The notes under the pieces: generated by a model | Seen by the model: the letters and a program-made list of their open reading frames with translations, nothing else | What the model was told of the DNA's origin: nothing | Database searches by the model: none | Assembly (NCBI GenBank): GCA_013399015.1 | Contig: VWZX01001670.1 | Coordinates: 1,060-65,059 of the forward strand | DNA: 64,000 nt | From: Galbula dea | Taxonomy: Eukaryota; Chordata; Aves; Piciformes; Galbulidae | Reading direction: 5' to 3' | Made by a program: the position numbers and the translations under genes | Part shown: piece by piece, positions 12,335 to 24,665 of the stretch | Layout: the number at the start of each line of letters is the position of its first letter | Numbering within the stretch: the stretch's first letter is position 1

Positions 12335-13322
12335 TGTCACAGATGAGTGATTTTGACCCCTTAAAGAATCACCATCAAGGTATTGGCAAGAGTGATTTAA
12401 TATGAATTTGTAAAAGTGTGACTTAGTTTGATGCTAAGTTTTGTTCTATCACTTAGTACATGGAAGAAACATACAAAGGAAAAATGAGTTAGAATTGTTT
12501 TAGAATTATTTGCATAGAGACTAGACATGCTAAAAGGTAAGCGAGGCCCTCCTATTGAGTTACAAGGTTCAGAGTGGACTCCCTTGCTGCCTAAACTCCT
12601 GATGGGGCTTAAGTGTGGCTATGTCCTATCCTAGTCTCGGGCTTGGACAATGGTTAATGCCTGATGAAAGAGATACAAAAGGTAAAAAAGCCCTCCCATT
12701 GAGTCATTGGTTCAGAATGGATGCCTTTGTTTTCTAAACCTCTCAGAGAAGAGTCTAGGTGCAGATGGACACAGACTTAGTCCCAGACTTGTACAATGTT
12801 TTTTGTCTAATGGAATTAGTTACGTTGATTTCATTAGTATTAATTCAGCATGCCATCAGTCACTTACTGTGGATCTGTTACGAATAAGGGGTCTCTCTGC
12901 CTTGAGTAAGGAATGATCTTTGAGTCTCAGGTGAAGAATCTCTAACCATGAGAGGTGTCCTTGTTCATGGGGAGAGTCATCTGGTGTGCAGTTCAGTTGC
13001 AATTCTCAGAGAACTCAAATTGGGCTCATCCAGTGATCCACCTTTGTTAAAAGGTCCCTGCCTCAAGGAACAACCTTGAGAGACATCCCAGCTCAAGGGG
13101 AGAGATCACGTGCAGCCAGCATGCAGTCATGCTGCCTAGCTGGGAGAGCTCAAAGAAGGCTCAGTTTGACTCTTGTATTTATGGAATAAGGTGGCTGGTT
13201 TCTAGTCAAATTGCATACACTGGGAAAGGTATGCATGAGGCTCCTCGTACTGCAATTTTCTTTGCTCCCTGATAAACGAGTCTTGGAAAAACACCTGCTA
13301 TTCACGTGTTAATCATACAACA
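12335..13322 (+). mobile_element. Probable ERV long terminal repeat, sense orientation
   Basis: The segment starts TGTCACAGATGAG and ends CATACAACA, followed at once by GGTGACCC, which resembles the start of a tRNA primer-binding site. Inside is a diverged tandem repeat of period 145 (AAGGTAA at 12534 and again at 12679, each followed by GCCCTCC.ATTGAGT), typical of U3 enhancer repeats. A TATA-like GTATTTATGGAATAA lies near 13176-13190. Boundaries and family (ERVL-like is my guess) are inferred, not compared with a library. The alternative is an unrelated unique region with chance TG/CA ends. Confidence 0.55.
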
Positions 13323-13700
13323 GGTGACCCAAACTCATATGCATCGGTGTTCACTGGATCACTCCACTTCACTTGAGGAGTTTTCTTGAGGAGTTCTTGG
13401 ACCAGTCTTTACCTCCTTTGGAGCCTGTACCAAACTACTGCAAATTTGTTAAGGAGAAGTCGAGTGCATCCATCACACCTGCCCTGCCAGCTCCTGCACC
13501 CTGGTCCTTTGGCAACAGTAGCCAGCTCTGTAGCAAGAGCCCCCATGGCAGTGAACAGCAGGGTGACGTATGCTCTTTGTTATTTCCTGCTAATAAATTA
13601 TTTCTCCTTTGGATTCCTGCTGCAGCTCTGTTCTTGTGCAGTTATCGATTGGGTGGAGCAGCTGCAAGCCTTAGAAAGAGCTAAGACTCTTCAATGATTT
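13323..13700 (+). pseudogene. Possible ERV leader/gag remnant
   Basis: Directly after the LTR-like element, two overlapping + strand frames (13373-13684 and 13386-13697) stay open for 103 codons each, and both are rich in Pro, Ala and Ser. That composition and the position behind a primer-binding-like site fit a decayed gag leader. No zinc knuckle, major homology region or protease is visible and no second LTR was found, so this is a fragment if it is viral at all. Confidence 0.3.
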
Positions 13701-16248
13701 CCGTAATTTTCTTGGATTAATACTGGATTAATTTTGTCTCTGTGAAAACAATGACTTTGATACAAGATCTTGTCTCTCTAGGCTGATCTGGCAGGTTCAA
13801 CCATAGCTCACATAAGCTGGAACACTGGTGCTTATTTGAAAGAGAGAGGGAATGTGAGCCAAGACACAAACATGGGCCCCTATTTTCCTTTGAAAAATAT
13901 GATTAGCCTTTCATTTTCCTCTTAGGCAGCATTAGGCTACTCCCCAGAGTGAGCTAAGGGTCCTTTATATTTTGTAGATATTTGGGAAAATTACCTTTGC
14001 TTTATTGTTCCATAAGTCACTTTCAAAATAATCTAGATACCACTCAGGGATGGAAAGACAGTCTGCGACCAGGGCACACAGCCTAGAAACAACTGAGATT
14101 AAATGCAAGGGCAGCAGGCACAATGTACAAAACAGATAAATCAGGATGACTGCATAGTTGCATTCTTGTTTTTCTGCTGTATTAACTCACAGAGAGCACA
14201 AACTGAGCCTGTATAGCAAAGGTATATATGAAAAAAAAGACACACTGGAAATGTTTGTTATATTAGCATATTCTCTGCTCCAAATGAGTTTGGGCTAATT
14301 ACTCATCAGACCACACAGGGACAAGCTCCTAATATCACATTAGGAAAAATGAATTTAAAAGAATAAACATGATTTATTTGATTCTGCTATTTCCTATTAT
14401 AATTGCTTGATTTAGCAATCTTGGTAATGTTCCTTAACAAATTCATTATTTTCTTAAACAGAAAAAAAAAAATAGAAAAAAAGCTGGAAAAAGATTAATT
14501 TCATCACAGTACCTCATTTCCCTCAGCAGACTGAGAACTACAGAATTAGCACAGATTTCTGCTACTTGAACTGACGGAGTGCCACTACCAGTCACGGGTT
14601 GTCATCCTCTGACTACATCACTCCCAGAAAAGGATTGCTGATGGGCACTGGTGAGAAACATGAACTGAGGATTTGCTTCTCTGCTAGGGTGACAAGTCAT
14701 TAGGTAGATGTATACTCCAGATGTAAGCCAACCTGCTTGCATCTTCTCTAGCTTCTCACCACCCTTGTCTTTTGCCTTCCCCACTTCATCCCAGACCAGC
14801 TCTCCTCCTACAGCAAGTCACAGTGGATCCCAGCTCCTGACCCCCAGTCTGATTAGCTCTTTGCTCACTCCAAGTATGACAATGTTTCCTTCCAGTCTAT
14901 TTTACTAGGCTACACTAACTCCTTAATCCCTTCTCCCGACCCTGTTCCCTATCTACCACAGCCCTGGGATCCAGTATATCTGTCTGAGATTTTCTCCATG
15001 GTGCATTTGAAAAAATCCATCCTCTGTACTGCTGATTTAAACAACAGGGCTGCTGGGATCAGAGGACCTCTGCTTTCTGTTTGGGGGCCCAGACCTCTTG
15101 CAGCTAATGGTAGCAGATGGCAGTCCAGAGCAAATGTGACCTTAAGCAAAGTTTGCTGTTAAAATCAAAGTAATCTTTATTAAATGTGCACCATGACTTT
15201 TCCTATACCTATTTCATGAGGATAAACCCAACATATCCTTGGCACAGAAGCTATCTTCTGTCATATTTTAAGTCCTTGCACCAGACTTGAAAGATGTAGA
15301 CTTTTTCACAGAAGACACTAGAATTTTTAAACACAGCACATTTTCCCCTACAGCCTGTCAGACACATCAGACATGTCTGAAATGTATTATACTAGTTCCC
15401 CTTGAGAATGTATGTCAAGTAAAGTCTTGAGTTATACGAGTTCATACTGTTTAGATAGGACAATGGGGTTGATATATTTAATCTCATAAAAAGCATTCTA
15501 ATATCTTTATTTACCACTATACAGACTTTCATTCCTTAGAGAAGATAAGGAACATCCTTGCAAATAAGAAAAATTGGACACCTCTGTGCCAAGGCCTATG
15601 CTCTAAATAGCTCAAGGTGACCAGTGTACAGCTCAGCCTGTTACATAAAATAATTTACAAAGATCAGTAAAAATTAAAGAGAAAATGACAGTCTTTTCAA
15701 GGAAAAAAAGACTCAGTGATAAGCCCCAAGGACTATGCTGAAATCATGTTCAGTAGAGAAGTGTGAGACTGGATTTAGTGGGACAGAATTGATACTCTGT
15801 AGAGTAAGCCACGCTGGTGAGCAAAATAAAGAGTGGATAGGCTCTTTCACCTCTCTCGTGCCACTAAACTTGCAAGTTAACTGCAAGGATGCTTAATGTG
15901 ACCCAAACTGAGGCTAAGCAGACAGGAGTACAGCCCAACATATTTGCAGTCATTTACCCATTCCTTACAGCCAGTCCACCATGACAGCTTTGCACTGGGC
16001 ACTAATGATCAACATGAAAGCCGTACAGACAGGATTGGACCAGAAGGAAGAATCCAGGTGGCCTAACACCTCTATTTGCTTTGGCTAAATCCTGAATGAC
16101 ACCTGGAATGAGACCATCACAGCCCTCTGGTTCATGCTTTTCCTTCCCACTCTTGCTTTTTCCTTTTTCACGTGCGTTTCTTTTTGCTTTCTATATAAGA
16201 ATAATCTGCTTGAGATGTTAAAGCTATATCATTTGGAGAACCGTTGCA
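13701..16248. other. Non-coding spacer
   Basis: About 2.5 kb with no recognised exon or repeat, only short A-rich runs (for example near 14460) and unsupported short open frames. Confidence 0.5.
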
Positions 16249-17215
16249 TGTCGACGGGGAAGTAACGGACACTGCACACAGATCAATGTGATCTCGCAAA
16301 AGCCACTTTATTAAAGATATCAACAGCCTTTTATACATTTTTCACAGAATCACAGAATATTAGGAGTTGGAAGGGACCTTGAAAGATCATCTCGTCCAAC
16401 CCCCCTGCCACAGCAGGATTCCCTAGACCAGCTCACACAGAAGTGCGTTCAGAAGGGTTTTGAATACGTCCATAGAAGGAGACTCCACAGGCTCTCTGGG
16501 CAGTCTGTTCCAGTGCTCTGGCACCTGAACTGGGAAAAAATTTCTACGTGTATTCAACATGGAACCTCCTATGCTTCAGCTTACAACCATTGCCTCTTGT
16601 CCTGTCACTGGGCTTCACTGAGAAGAGCCTGGCCCCATCCTCCCGACACCCACCCTTCACATACTTAAAAGCAGAGATGAGGTCACCCCTTAGCCTCCTC
16701 TTCTCCAAGCTAAAGAGACTCAGCTCCCTCAGCCTTTCCTCAGAAAGAAGATGTTCCAGCCCCTTCATCATCTTGGTGGCTCTGCGCTGGACTCTTTCCA
16801 GCAGTTCCCTATCCTTCTTAAACTGAGGGGCCCAGAACTGGACACAATATTACAGATGTGGCCTCACTAGGGTGGAGTAAAGGGGAAGAAGAACCTCTCT
16901 TGACCTACTAGCCACTCCCCTTCTAATACACCCCAGAATCCCATTAGCCCTCCTGGCCACAAAAGCACACTGCTAGCTCATGGTCATCCTTCCATTTTTT
17001 AGGACCCCCAGATCCCTTTCCCCTTCACTGCTGTCCAACAGCTCAGCCTCCAACCTATACTGATCCATGGGGTTAGTCTTTCCCAGGTGCAAGACTTGAC
17101 ACTTGACCTTATTAAATCTCTAGTCATGCTTCGCAAGCCTGTTGTTGATTGGTAAACTGCAATTATTAGTACATATTTCATTGGTTATAAGTTGCTGTTC
17201 ACGTGCCGTGCATGA
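16249..17215 (-). mobile_element. Alpharetrovirus-like LTR, minus orientation, split by CR1
   Basis: Read on the minus strand it carries a TATA box (GTATAAAAGG, about 16327-16336), a poly(A) signal AATAAA (16308-16313) and a 3' end ACTTCCCCGTCGACA at 16249. That end closely resembles the ACTTCCGCGTCCTACA end of the LTR at 50.7 kb, so the two are probably one family. The upstream (U3) half, with a CACGTG motif, lies at about 17123-17215, beyond the CR1 insertion. The U3 start and target duplication could not be fixed. No internal viral genes are seen, so this is a solo or truncated LTR. Confidence 0.65.
16343..17122 (-). mobile_element. CR1 LINE fragment nested in the LTR
   Basis: The + strand begins CACAGAATCACAGAATATTAGG, the reverse complement of the CR1 tail. 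The minus strand encodes ORF2 pieces including MMKGLEHLLSEERLREL (16771 downward) and, at the far end, CQVLHLGK-like residues just after the reverse-transcriptase core. It cuts an LTR into two parts, so the CR1 arrived after the LTR. The subfamily resembles that at 1-720. Confidence 0.92.
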
Positions 17216-20200
17216 GGACTTTTGAAATTACTTAGTTCTGCTTTTTATATCCTGTTGCTGTTTTTAACTAGTGCCAACTTCCTTGCTATTCTGCACGTAG
17301 TCTCTCTCAGTAACCTTGAGGACAGAACATGAAGTCTTAGGTTTAGATTCCAAGCAATGCTACGCAGTCAGGATTGCTCATATGCTCATTCTCCATTAGA
17401 TAAGATTCCACAGTTACAATGCTGTTAAGAGGCAGCTTCCAAAAAGCTGTGTTAGAGACAGAAGGGCACTGCTGCAATTTTGATGTTTCCATGTCACCAA
17501 TAGACAATATGTTGTGCTGGAACTTTTCTAGCAAAGGAACTTGCTATTCAGAGCCACCACCAGAATGAAAGACTGAGTTCCCCTCCCTTGCAGCTCTTGT
17601 GCCATCTTTGTCCCTTGTTCATATTGCTTGCCTCTCCAGGGAAAGACTGGGCTCTGACAACAGCTCCTGTAGCAGTTCCAGCCCGCCTCAATGTCTTGGA
17701 TAACTCTCTTTTCTAAAATAAAAACAGCAATAAATTATCTGTCTTGCTATCTCTTTAAGCTTGCTAAACAATCATGTTTTCTTCACATATATTCTTAACA
17801 ACAAATAGAAATTTGAGGGTTTTTTTAAATGGAAGCCCTACTTTTTCCTGCATTCCAAATATTTTCATTTATTTCTCCCCTTATTTTTTGTATCTTTAAT
17901 AAAAGCTTTAAAAGGTTTGATGTGATTCATGTTGCCACAGGAATAAACAAGCTAATATTTATACATCTGAAACCTCAAACCTTATCCCAAAACATGTTTA
18001 GCGATACAGTTTTTTCACATTGACACAGTACCTTTAGTACAACTGACTCTCTGAGGCTATTTGTTTTACTAACATTCCACTCAGCAAAGTTAAATCCCTT
18101 TATATCACTCTGCAAAACAACTCATTTTATATCTGGATATGAACCAATTCATGTCCAAAGCTGTATAATAAGCTCCCACCCTAACATGCCAGTTAGCATT
18201 AGTGAAACTGAATGAAAAAAAGAAATTTATAGAAATGCACTTAATTTCTATGGGATGTTCAGTGGGTATCAGAACAATAGACAGTGTATTAACTGTTATG
18301 TCTAGCAATACTCTTTTTCCTTGGCTTAGGTAATATTTTTGTGTAATAGGATTGCAACCTACTCTCATTATATTAAGCAAAATTCTTGACTGAATACTAT
18401 GAAATGATTTTTTTGTTTGTTTGTTTTGACTTGGTATTTGGGAAACTTCTGCAATGACAAGCTCTGGAACAAAAATCTAGAAGACAGAGTATTTTCTGTG
18501 TTTGAAATGTTTCTCAATATGACAGCAAACAAGAAACACTCTTCTGATTTACTCTTCCCTTTTGCTATATACTTGTGTGTGGATTTTATTGTCTTTGGTT
18601 TATTTTTTTATATTTCTAGATATTTATTAGCCAGCAAAACCGAGAAATCAGCTGTTTAATGATCTGCTGGAGTGAACCACTACAGGAAAGTTATACTTAT
18701 TTCCATGTTCAGGCTATGGAAGGCTGGCCTCTTTTCACCTAAATATTTAAGTCACTTGGGAAAAAAAAAAAGGTTAATCAGAAAGGCTTTCATTTTTCAT
18801 TTTCTTTTTCCCTTTTCCCTTTTTTCCCCTTTGCCTTTTCCCCCTTGCCCCTTCCTCTTTTCTTTTTTCCTTCTCCCTCATTTTGTGTTACTGTGTTATT
18901 AGAATGTTATTAGATTTCCCCAATTAGAATCTTGGCAAAGCAGCCTATTACCTTAAGCAATAAACTAGTTCTTTCCCTGTTTCAGGGAAAATCTGCTTGA
19001 AATGTGTCCAGTCTTTGCCATCCTCAGGCTCCTGGTCTGGCCAGACAAATTGGTGTGTTTCTACCTGGGCTGTTACTTCCTTTTCCTCTTCCCCCCATTG
19101 AGCTACACAATGCTTCTCATGTAACCCAAGAGGAAGGATTTATAATCTGACATACAGTGACATCCTTAGCTGAGCAGATCACAAAGACAGCCCAAAAGCT
19201 CTCAGTACTCTTAGGTTCCACCTCAGCAAATCTTATGGTACCTAAAGTCTAGGTGCACATCTACTGCCTGCTTGGAGGATTTCCAGGCTCTGCCAGGCTG
19301 GTGATGGCCACAGGACTGCAGCCTGAAGAGGGAAGGACTGAAATACTGCTTTCATCAGGACCAATGTACAAGAGGTAATTGCTGGTTGTTTGTAAGTCTG
19401 AATTACTCAATTTTCAGTGGCTTGCAATATTACTAATGGAGTTTCTTTTTTCCTCTACCTTGTTGAAGAGGCCCTTCCTTTTTATTTGAAACATTGGTTT
19501 TCTTCAGATCCCTATATTTCCTCTGAAAGTCCTTAGGCATTTTTCTTAATATAACTCTGTGCCTCGCTTACAGTACATCATAGGTAATCATATAAGAAAA
19601 GTGTGGTGTATCTGATGTGACTACTGTGTGACCCTGATCTGACACAATCTCATTGTAATGCTGTTGGGGTGTGATTGCTATATTGCAGTCAGCATGGAGC
19701 TGGCACAGCGCTGGCAGGAAAACCTACAGGCTGCAACAGAAACACAGTGAAACTGGGACGAAGGCAATCAAGTGTGGCAAAATGTGAGTAAAGGAATGGA
19801 AAGACTGAAATGGAATGCTAACAGTAAAAACATTCAGGAAAAAAATATTGGAGAGTGAAGACTCCTACTGTCTGCAGATATTGGAAATGTAGATACTGAC
19901 ACTGAGAAGAGATTATTTTTTTCCTTTTTTGATAGAGAAGAATTCATGCAGGGAAACTGAAGTAGGAAAATAAAGGAAAAACGTTAACAAATTCACCCAA
20001 AACTGGGGAAAGTGTTAGACTGTGGCATCATATTCCAGTGTCAACACCAAGAACTTTTAACGTGAGCTACTTAATGCTCATATCTGGGCAAATCTGTAGA
20101 AAATTACTGAATGGAAAATTTCTGCACTGGCCTATCAGATAACCATAAGTAATTTAAAGCAACTTCTAGCTTGTCTTCTATAGTTCAGTGGAAAGCTGAT

Positions 20201-23184
20201 AATGGTGTTATGTAGTTTTACCATAGCTATCTCCTTTTACCAGAAAATAGTGGGGGGTTTTAAGCTAATGTACATTTTTTTAACTCTTCCTATTTTGGTT
20301 GTTTAATTTTCTCAAGGGAAAAAGAACTGTCATGTTCAACACTTGACACTGATACTCTTCAGGTCCAATTTTACATTAATTCTTCTCAGTTTGTCACTTA
20401 CCTGTGATTAAGCAGAAGTTAAGAAATAAAATTATGTATTTTATAAAGGTGAATTAAGATTTCAGCCACTGCAAAACTGTGAGTAGGGACACTGATTGTC
20501 AAGAAGTCCAACTTGGTATAGTTCTACTCACTTCAGTGGCATTTTGACGAGCCGTATTTGCTGATAATCTGATTTTAGAATATTGTTGTTATATTCTTTT
20601 TAATATAACCTCTGTGAGAGTAATAACTTGGAATAACTTTGTTTTGGTCAATATCTGAAATAAAAATTATGTCATTAGCTGTGAGTTACCTCCCGAGACT
20701 TTTCAAAATGCACCTGGTTATTACTTGAGATCAAGAAAAAAAATATTCTCTTTATTTTATATTCTACTGGATGACAATAATGACAAATTAGAAATTACTT
20801 CTATGTTCAGACTTCATTTTAACATTTAGGATATCTGTCTGTTGCACATTTTATATGACTTGCAAATACAATATGTGAGAAATCTCGGTCTTTGAAGTCC
20901 CTCACAACATGCTCATGGGATAGGAAAATGCTATTTTTGTGTAAATGCAAACAGAGTTACAGACTCACTAATTTGCCCAGGGAAGTATGTCATATATATA
21001 TAAAAAAGTCAATCTAGTTGTCTTTAAACTCAAAGTATATCTCTAATGGATGAATCATCACCCTTGATCCTAGCTGAAAAGTCAAATGATATCTTCAAAA
21101 AATACATTAAAATTCATGATATTGCAGATCACTAAAATATTCCTTTGGAGGATGGCTTGTTTGAGAAGAATTAAAAGAAATAAATTAGGCATTTATTTAG
21201 CTACAAATTGCCCACAGTTCTACTGAGTTGTGAAGAAAACAAATCTGGAGTGCAGTGTTACACAACTTCATAATGTTGCAGTTAGATTTTTCCCTTGTAC
21301 TGACAGACTGGTTTGTTTTAAAATCTATTCAAGCACTGGAAAATCAAAAGTATGCACTTCCATAGATCTGGAGATCACCTTTCTGTGACTGTAATACATA
21401 GTTTCTGCTTACGAAGCTCTCCTATTTAAGGTCAAACTCTGCTTGCTTCGTGTTTGATTTAGGAAGGAAACACATGTGAGAGAAGGAGCAGGTTTTGTCA
21501 CAATACTATGTGGCTGCACAGTGCTGATGCTGCTCCAAATATACACAAAAATATGTACTCAGGTACTAATCTAAGAGGGACACAATCTGACAGTGTTTGT
21601 GTCCTGGTTCAAGTTAGAGCAGAACTGATTCTCCTCTCAGCAACTGCATTTTGAAGCTGGTAGTATGTTTTTCAGAAACACTGCCTGCTTCCAGCAGTGA
21701 TTAGGCCTAATGTTTAGGTTTACTGCAGTTTGGGTTTACCAGGCCACTGCTGAATTGGTGGGAACATTTCTAAGAGGTGTAACAGCACTTTCACAGTTTC
21801 ATTGAAAATATTACTGCATGTTGATATATAGCTGGTTTTCTCTCTTTACCAGTACTTCTGAAGGTTCATATCAGTGCAATTAAAGCCTCATTTTGATTCC
21901 CCTATCAATGCTGCAAATTTTAAACAAAGTCAATAGATACAAAAGCTGGTATCAGTCTTAACATCTTCAATTTTGCCTGTACACCAGCACGTGGTATTTT
22001 GGATTATGCAAATATCAAGTCCTACTGTTTGCTGCACCAGTATAAAGGGGCAGAAAGTGAAAAAAAAAGTAAAAACTTTTAGACTTTCTTCTCAAATCTG
22101 CCAGAGGGATGTAGAGAATGTCCTGCCCCAAAGTCACTTAACACCTTAAATCGTTGGTCATCCATTGATCCACATGAACCACGAGCTGCTGATCTTACAG
22201 CTATTCCTTCTTTAGCCAGCTGGTACTGAAGGTGGTGGTTGGGATACTGCAGTGTCCCATCAGCAAGAGCCACCCTGTTGGAATATTTGATGAGAGAGAG
22301 ACTAGGTGGATCCAACAACCACAGATGTGCATCTCAGCTCATAATAATTAGAGGAATATTTCTGTCACCTTATGTATTCTTTTTAAGTTTGTAAAATTCT
22401 GTTTCTGATCTTAAATGTAATTAAGAATCACTGCTATATTTTAAAGCAAGAAAAGAGTATGCCTGGAAAATTGCAGTATAGACATCAGGGTAGCATCAGT
22501 GCTCTATAAATCTGTTGTGATGGAACAGTAAAGTTGCCACTGGCATAGTTATTGACTTTTAAAGACTTTTTTTTTTTTCCAGCAGTCAATTGAAGGATGA
22601 TAACCTCATGTACCACCAAAAAGTGGAACATAAGAAATGTCTTGTTTGTTATATAACAATGCTGTGCTCTTGTAGGCCATGACTGAACATTTGAACAGCT
22701 ATGGTGGTAGCACTTTATCTCTTGCACTGTTGCCAAAAGAGTTTTATATCAGATCATAACCTCAGGAAGGAATTTCTCTACAATTGGAAACTGCATGTGG
22801 AAAAGCAAAGGCAAAAATCTTTGCCTGTCCCCCACACTTTTACCCTGGATGCTAACTAAACACAAAGATTTTGAGAAGGAAATGCTCTTAGACATTCAGT
22901 ATTTGTCTAGATCCATAAATGTGTTGTGCTAATTGAGAGTGAAAATGGTGGGGTTTAGATACTGTCTGTTTAAAGTTTCTAGATGTAAGATCTATTACCT
23001 TTAATTTTGCTATCATATAATCCCCAAAGAATTAATACTGTAAATAGTGACAGCAGAATGCAAAATTGGAGAGATGCTTGGAGTAAGTCTTGGGGCTTAA
23101 ACAAGTTAGAGTGCTGTGTCTCCCATGGCAAAGACTTTCAGAGCCAAAAGGCCAGGTGGTAGCCTTGAACTTTGTGTTCAAAGT
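17216..23184. other. Long AT-rich non-coding spacer
   Basis: About 6 kb with no recognised gene. It holds a pyrimidine tract at 18800-18879. The minus-strand frame at 22079-22318 (79 codons) looks less random than most but matches nothing I recognise. A stretch from about 21596, beginning GTCCTGGTTCAAG, faintly resembles a bird LTR start, but this is too weak to call. Confidence 0.5.
18800..18879 (+). repeat. Pyrimidine-rich low-complexity tract
   Basis: About 80 bases of almost pure C and T with only two G interruptions, made of TTTTCCC-type units. It is simple-sequence DNA and could form triplex structures. Confidence 0.85.
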
Positions 23185-24665
23185 AATCATAGAATGGCCC
23201 AGGTTGGAAGGGACCTTAAAGATCATCTAGTTCCAACCCCATTGCCACGGGCAGGGATGCCACACGCTAGACCAGGTTGCCCAGGGCCACATCCAGCCTG
23301 GCCTTGAACACTGCCAGGGTTGGGGCATCCGCAACCTCTCTAGGCAACCTATTCCAGTGCCTCACCACCCTCTGGATGTAAAGAACCTCCTTCTAATCTC
23401 TAATCTAAATTTCCCCTCCTTTAGCTTGTAACCGTTTCCCCGTGTCCTGCTGCGGTCTGACTAGCTGAAGAGTCTCTCCCCTTCTATCTTGTAATCCTCC
23501 CTTAGTTATTGAAAGGCTGCTACAAGGTCCCTTCAAAGCCTTCTCTTTTCCAGGCTGAACATCCCCAACTCCCTCAGCCTATCCTCATAGGGCAGGTGCT
23601 CCGGTCCTCTGAACATCTTTGTGGCCCTCCTCTGGACCCACTCCAACAGGTCCACTTCCTTTCTATGCTGAGGACCCCAGAACTGGACGCATTACTCCAG
23701 GTGGGGCCTCACGAGGGCAGAACAGAGTGGCAGAATCACCTCCCTAGACCTGCTGGTCATGTCTCTCCTGATGCAGCCCAGGATATGGTTGGCTTTCTGG
23801 GCTGCAAGTATGCATTGCTGGCTCATATCCAGCTTATCATCTATCATGACCCCTCAAGTCCTTCTCTGTGTGGCTGCTTTCAGCAAGTTCCTCTCCTAAT
23901 CTGTACATATATCTTGGGTTGCCCCTACCCAGATGCAGGACCTTACATGTGGAATTATTAAACTTCATTTGTTTCTCACAGGCCCTCTTTTTGATTTTGT
24001 CTAAGTCCCTCTGGATGGCATCTGTCCCTTCTGGCATATCAACCACACCACTCAGCTTCGTGTCATCTGCAAATTTGCTGAGGGTGCACTCTGTGCCTCT
24101 GTCTAGGTCATTAATAAAGACATTGAAGAGCACCGGTCCCAAGACAGAACCTTGAGGGGCACCACTCATCACCGGTCTCCACCTAGACAGAGCCATTGAC
24201 CACAACTCTCTGGTTGCACCCATCCAGCCAATTTCTTATCCACCAAGTAGTCCACCCATCAAATCCATATCTCTCCAATTTTGAGATGAGGATGTAATGC
24301 GGAACTGTGTGCAAGGCCTTACAAGAGTCCAGCTAGATGACATCAGTTGGTCTTCCCTCATCAACTCCTACAGTCTCTTCATCGTAGAAGGCCACCAGAT
24401 TGGTCAGGCATGATTCACCCTTAGTGAATCCATGTTGGCTTCTTAGAATCACCTTCTTTTACATTTGCCTTAAAGTCACTTCCATGTCAATCTGCTCCAT
24501 GATCTTCCCAGGCACACAAGTGAGGCTCACCAGTCTATAGTTCCCTGGGTCTTCCTTTCTACCCTTTTAAAAAATGGGGGTGATGTTACCCTTCCTCCAG
24601 CCACTCGGGACTTCACCTGACCCCCATGACTTGTCAAATATAATGGAGAGAGTCATGATGTCTGT
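23185..24665 (-). mobile_element. Longest CR1 LINE copy, with reverse-transcriptase core
   Basis: About 1.5 kb of CR1 in minus orientation, starting on + at AATCATAGAATGGCCC. The minus strand keeps the reverse-transcriptase core: GAPQGSVLGPVLFNVF (fingers/palm motif) and the catalytic FADD box at 24062-24073, in an open frame 24223 to 23837. Further 5' (about 24610 to 24480) it encodes GNITPIFKKGRKEDPGNYR and GKIMEQID, the standard CR1 RT entry region. Stops and frameshifts break the ORF, so it is inactive. The endonuclease domain is missing (5' truncation). It is a different subfamily from the copy at position 1. Confidence 0.95.

Noticed and set aside
21596..21790. LTR-like start GTCCTGGTTCAAG
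   Set aside because: Resemblance is short, no second boundary, TATA box or target duplication was found.
23509..23961. 150-codon + strand open frame
   Set aside because: It is the antisense of the CR1 reverse-transcriptase region.
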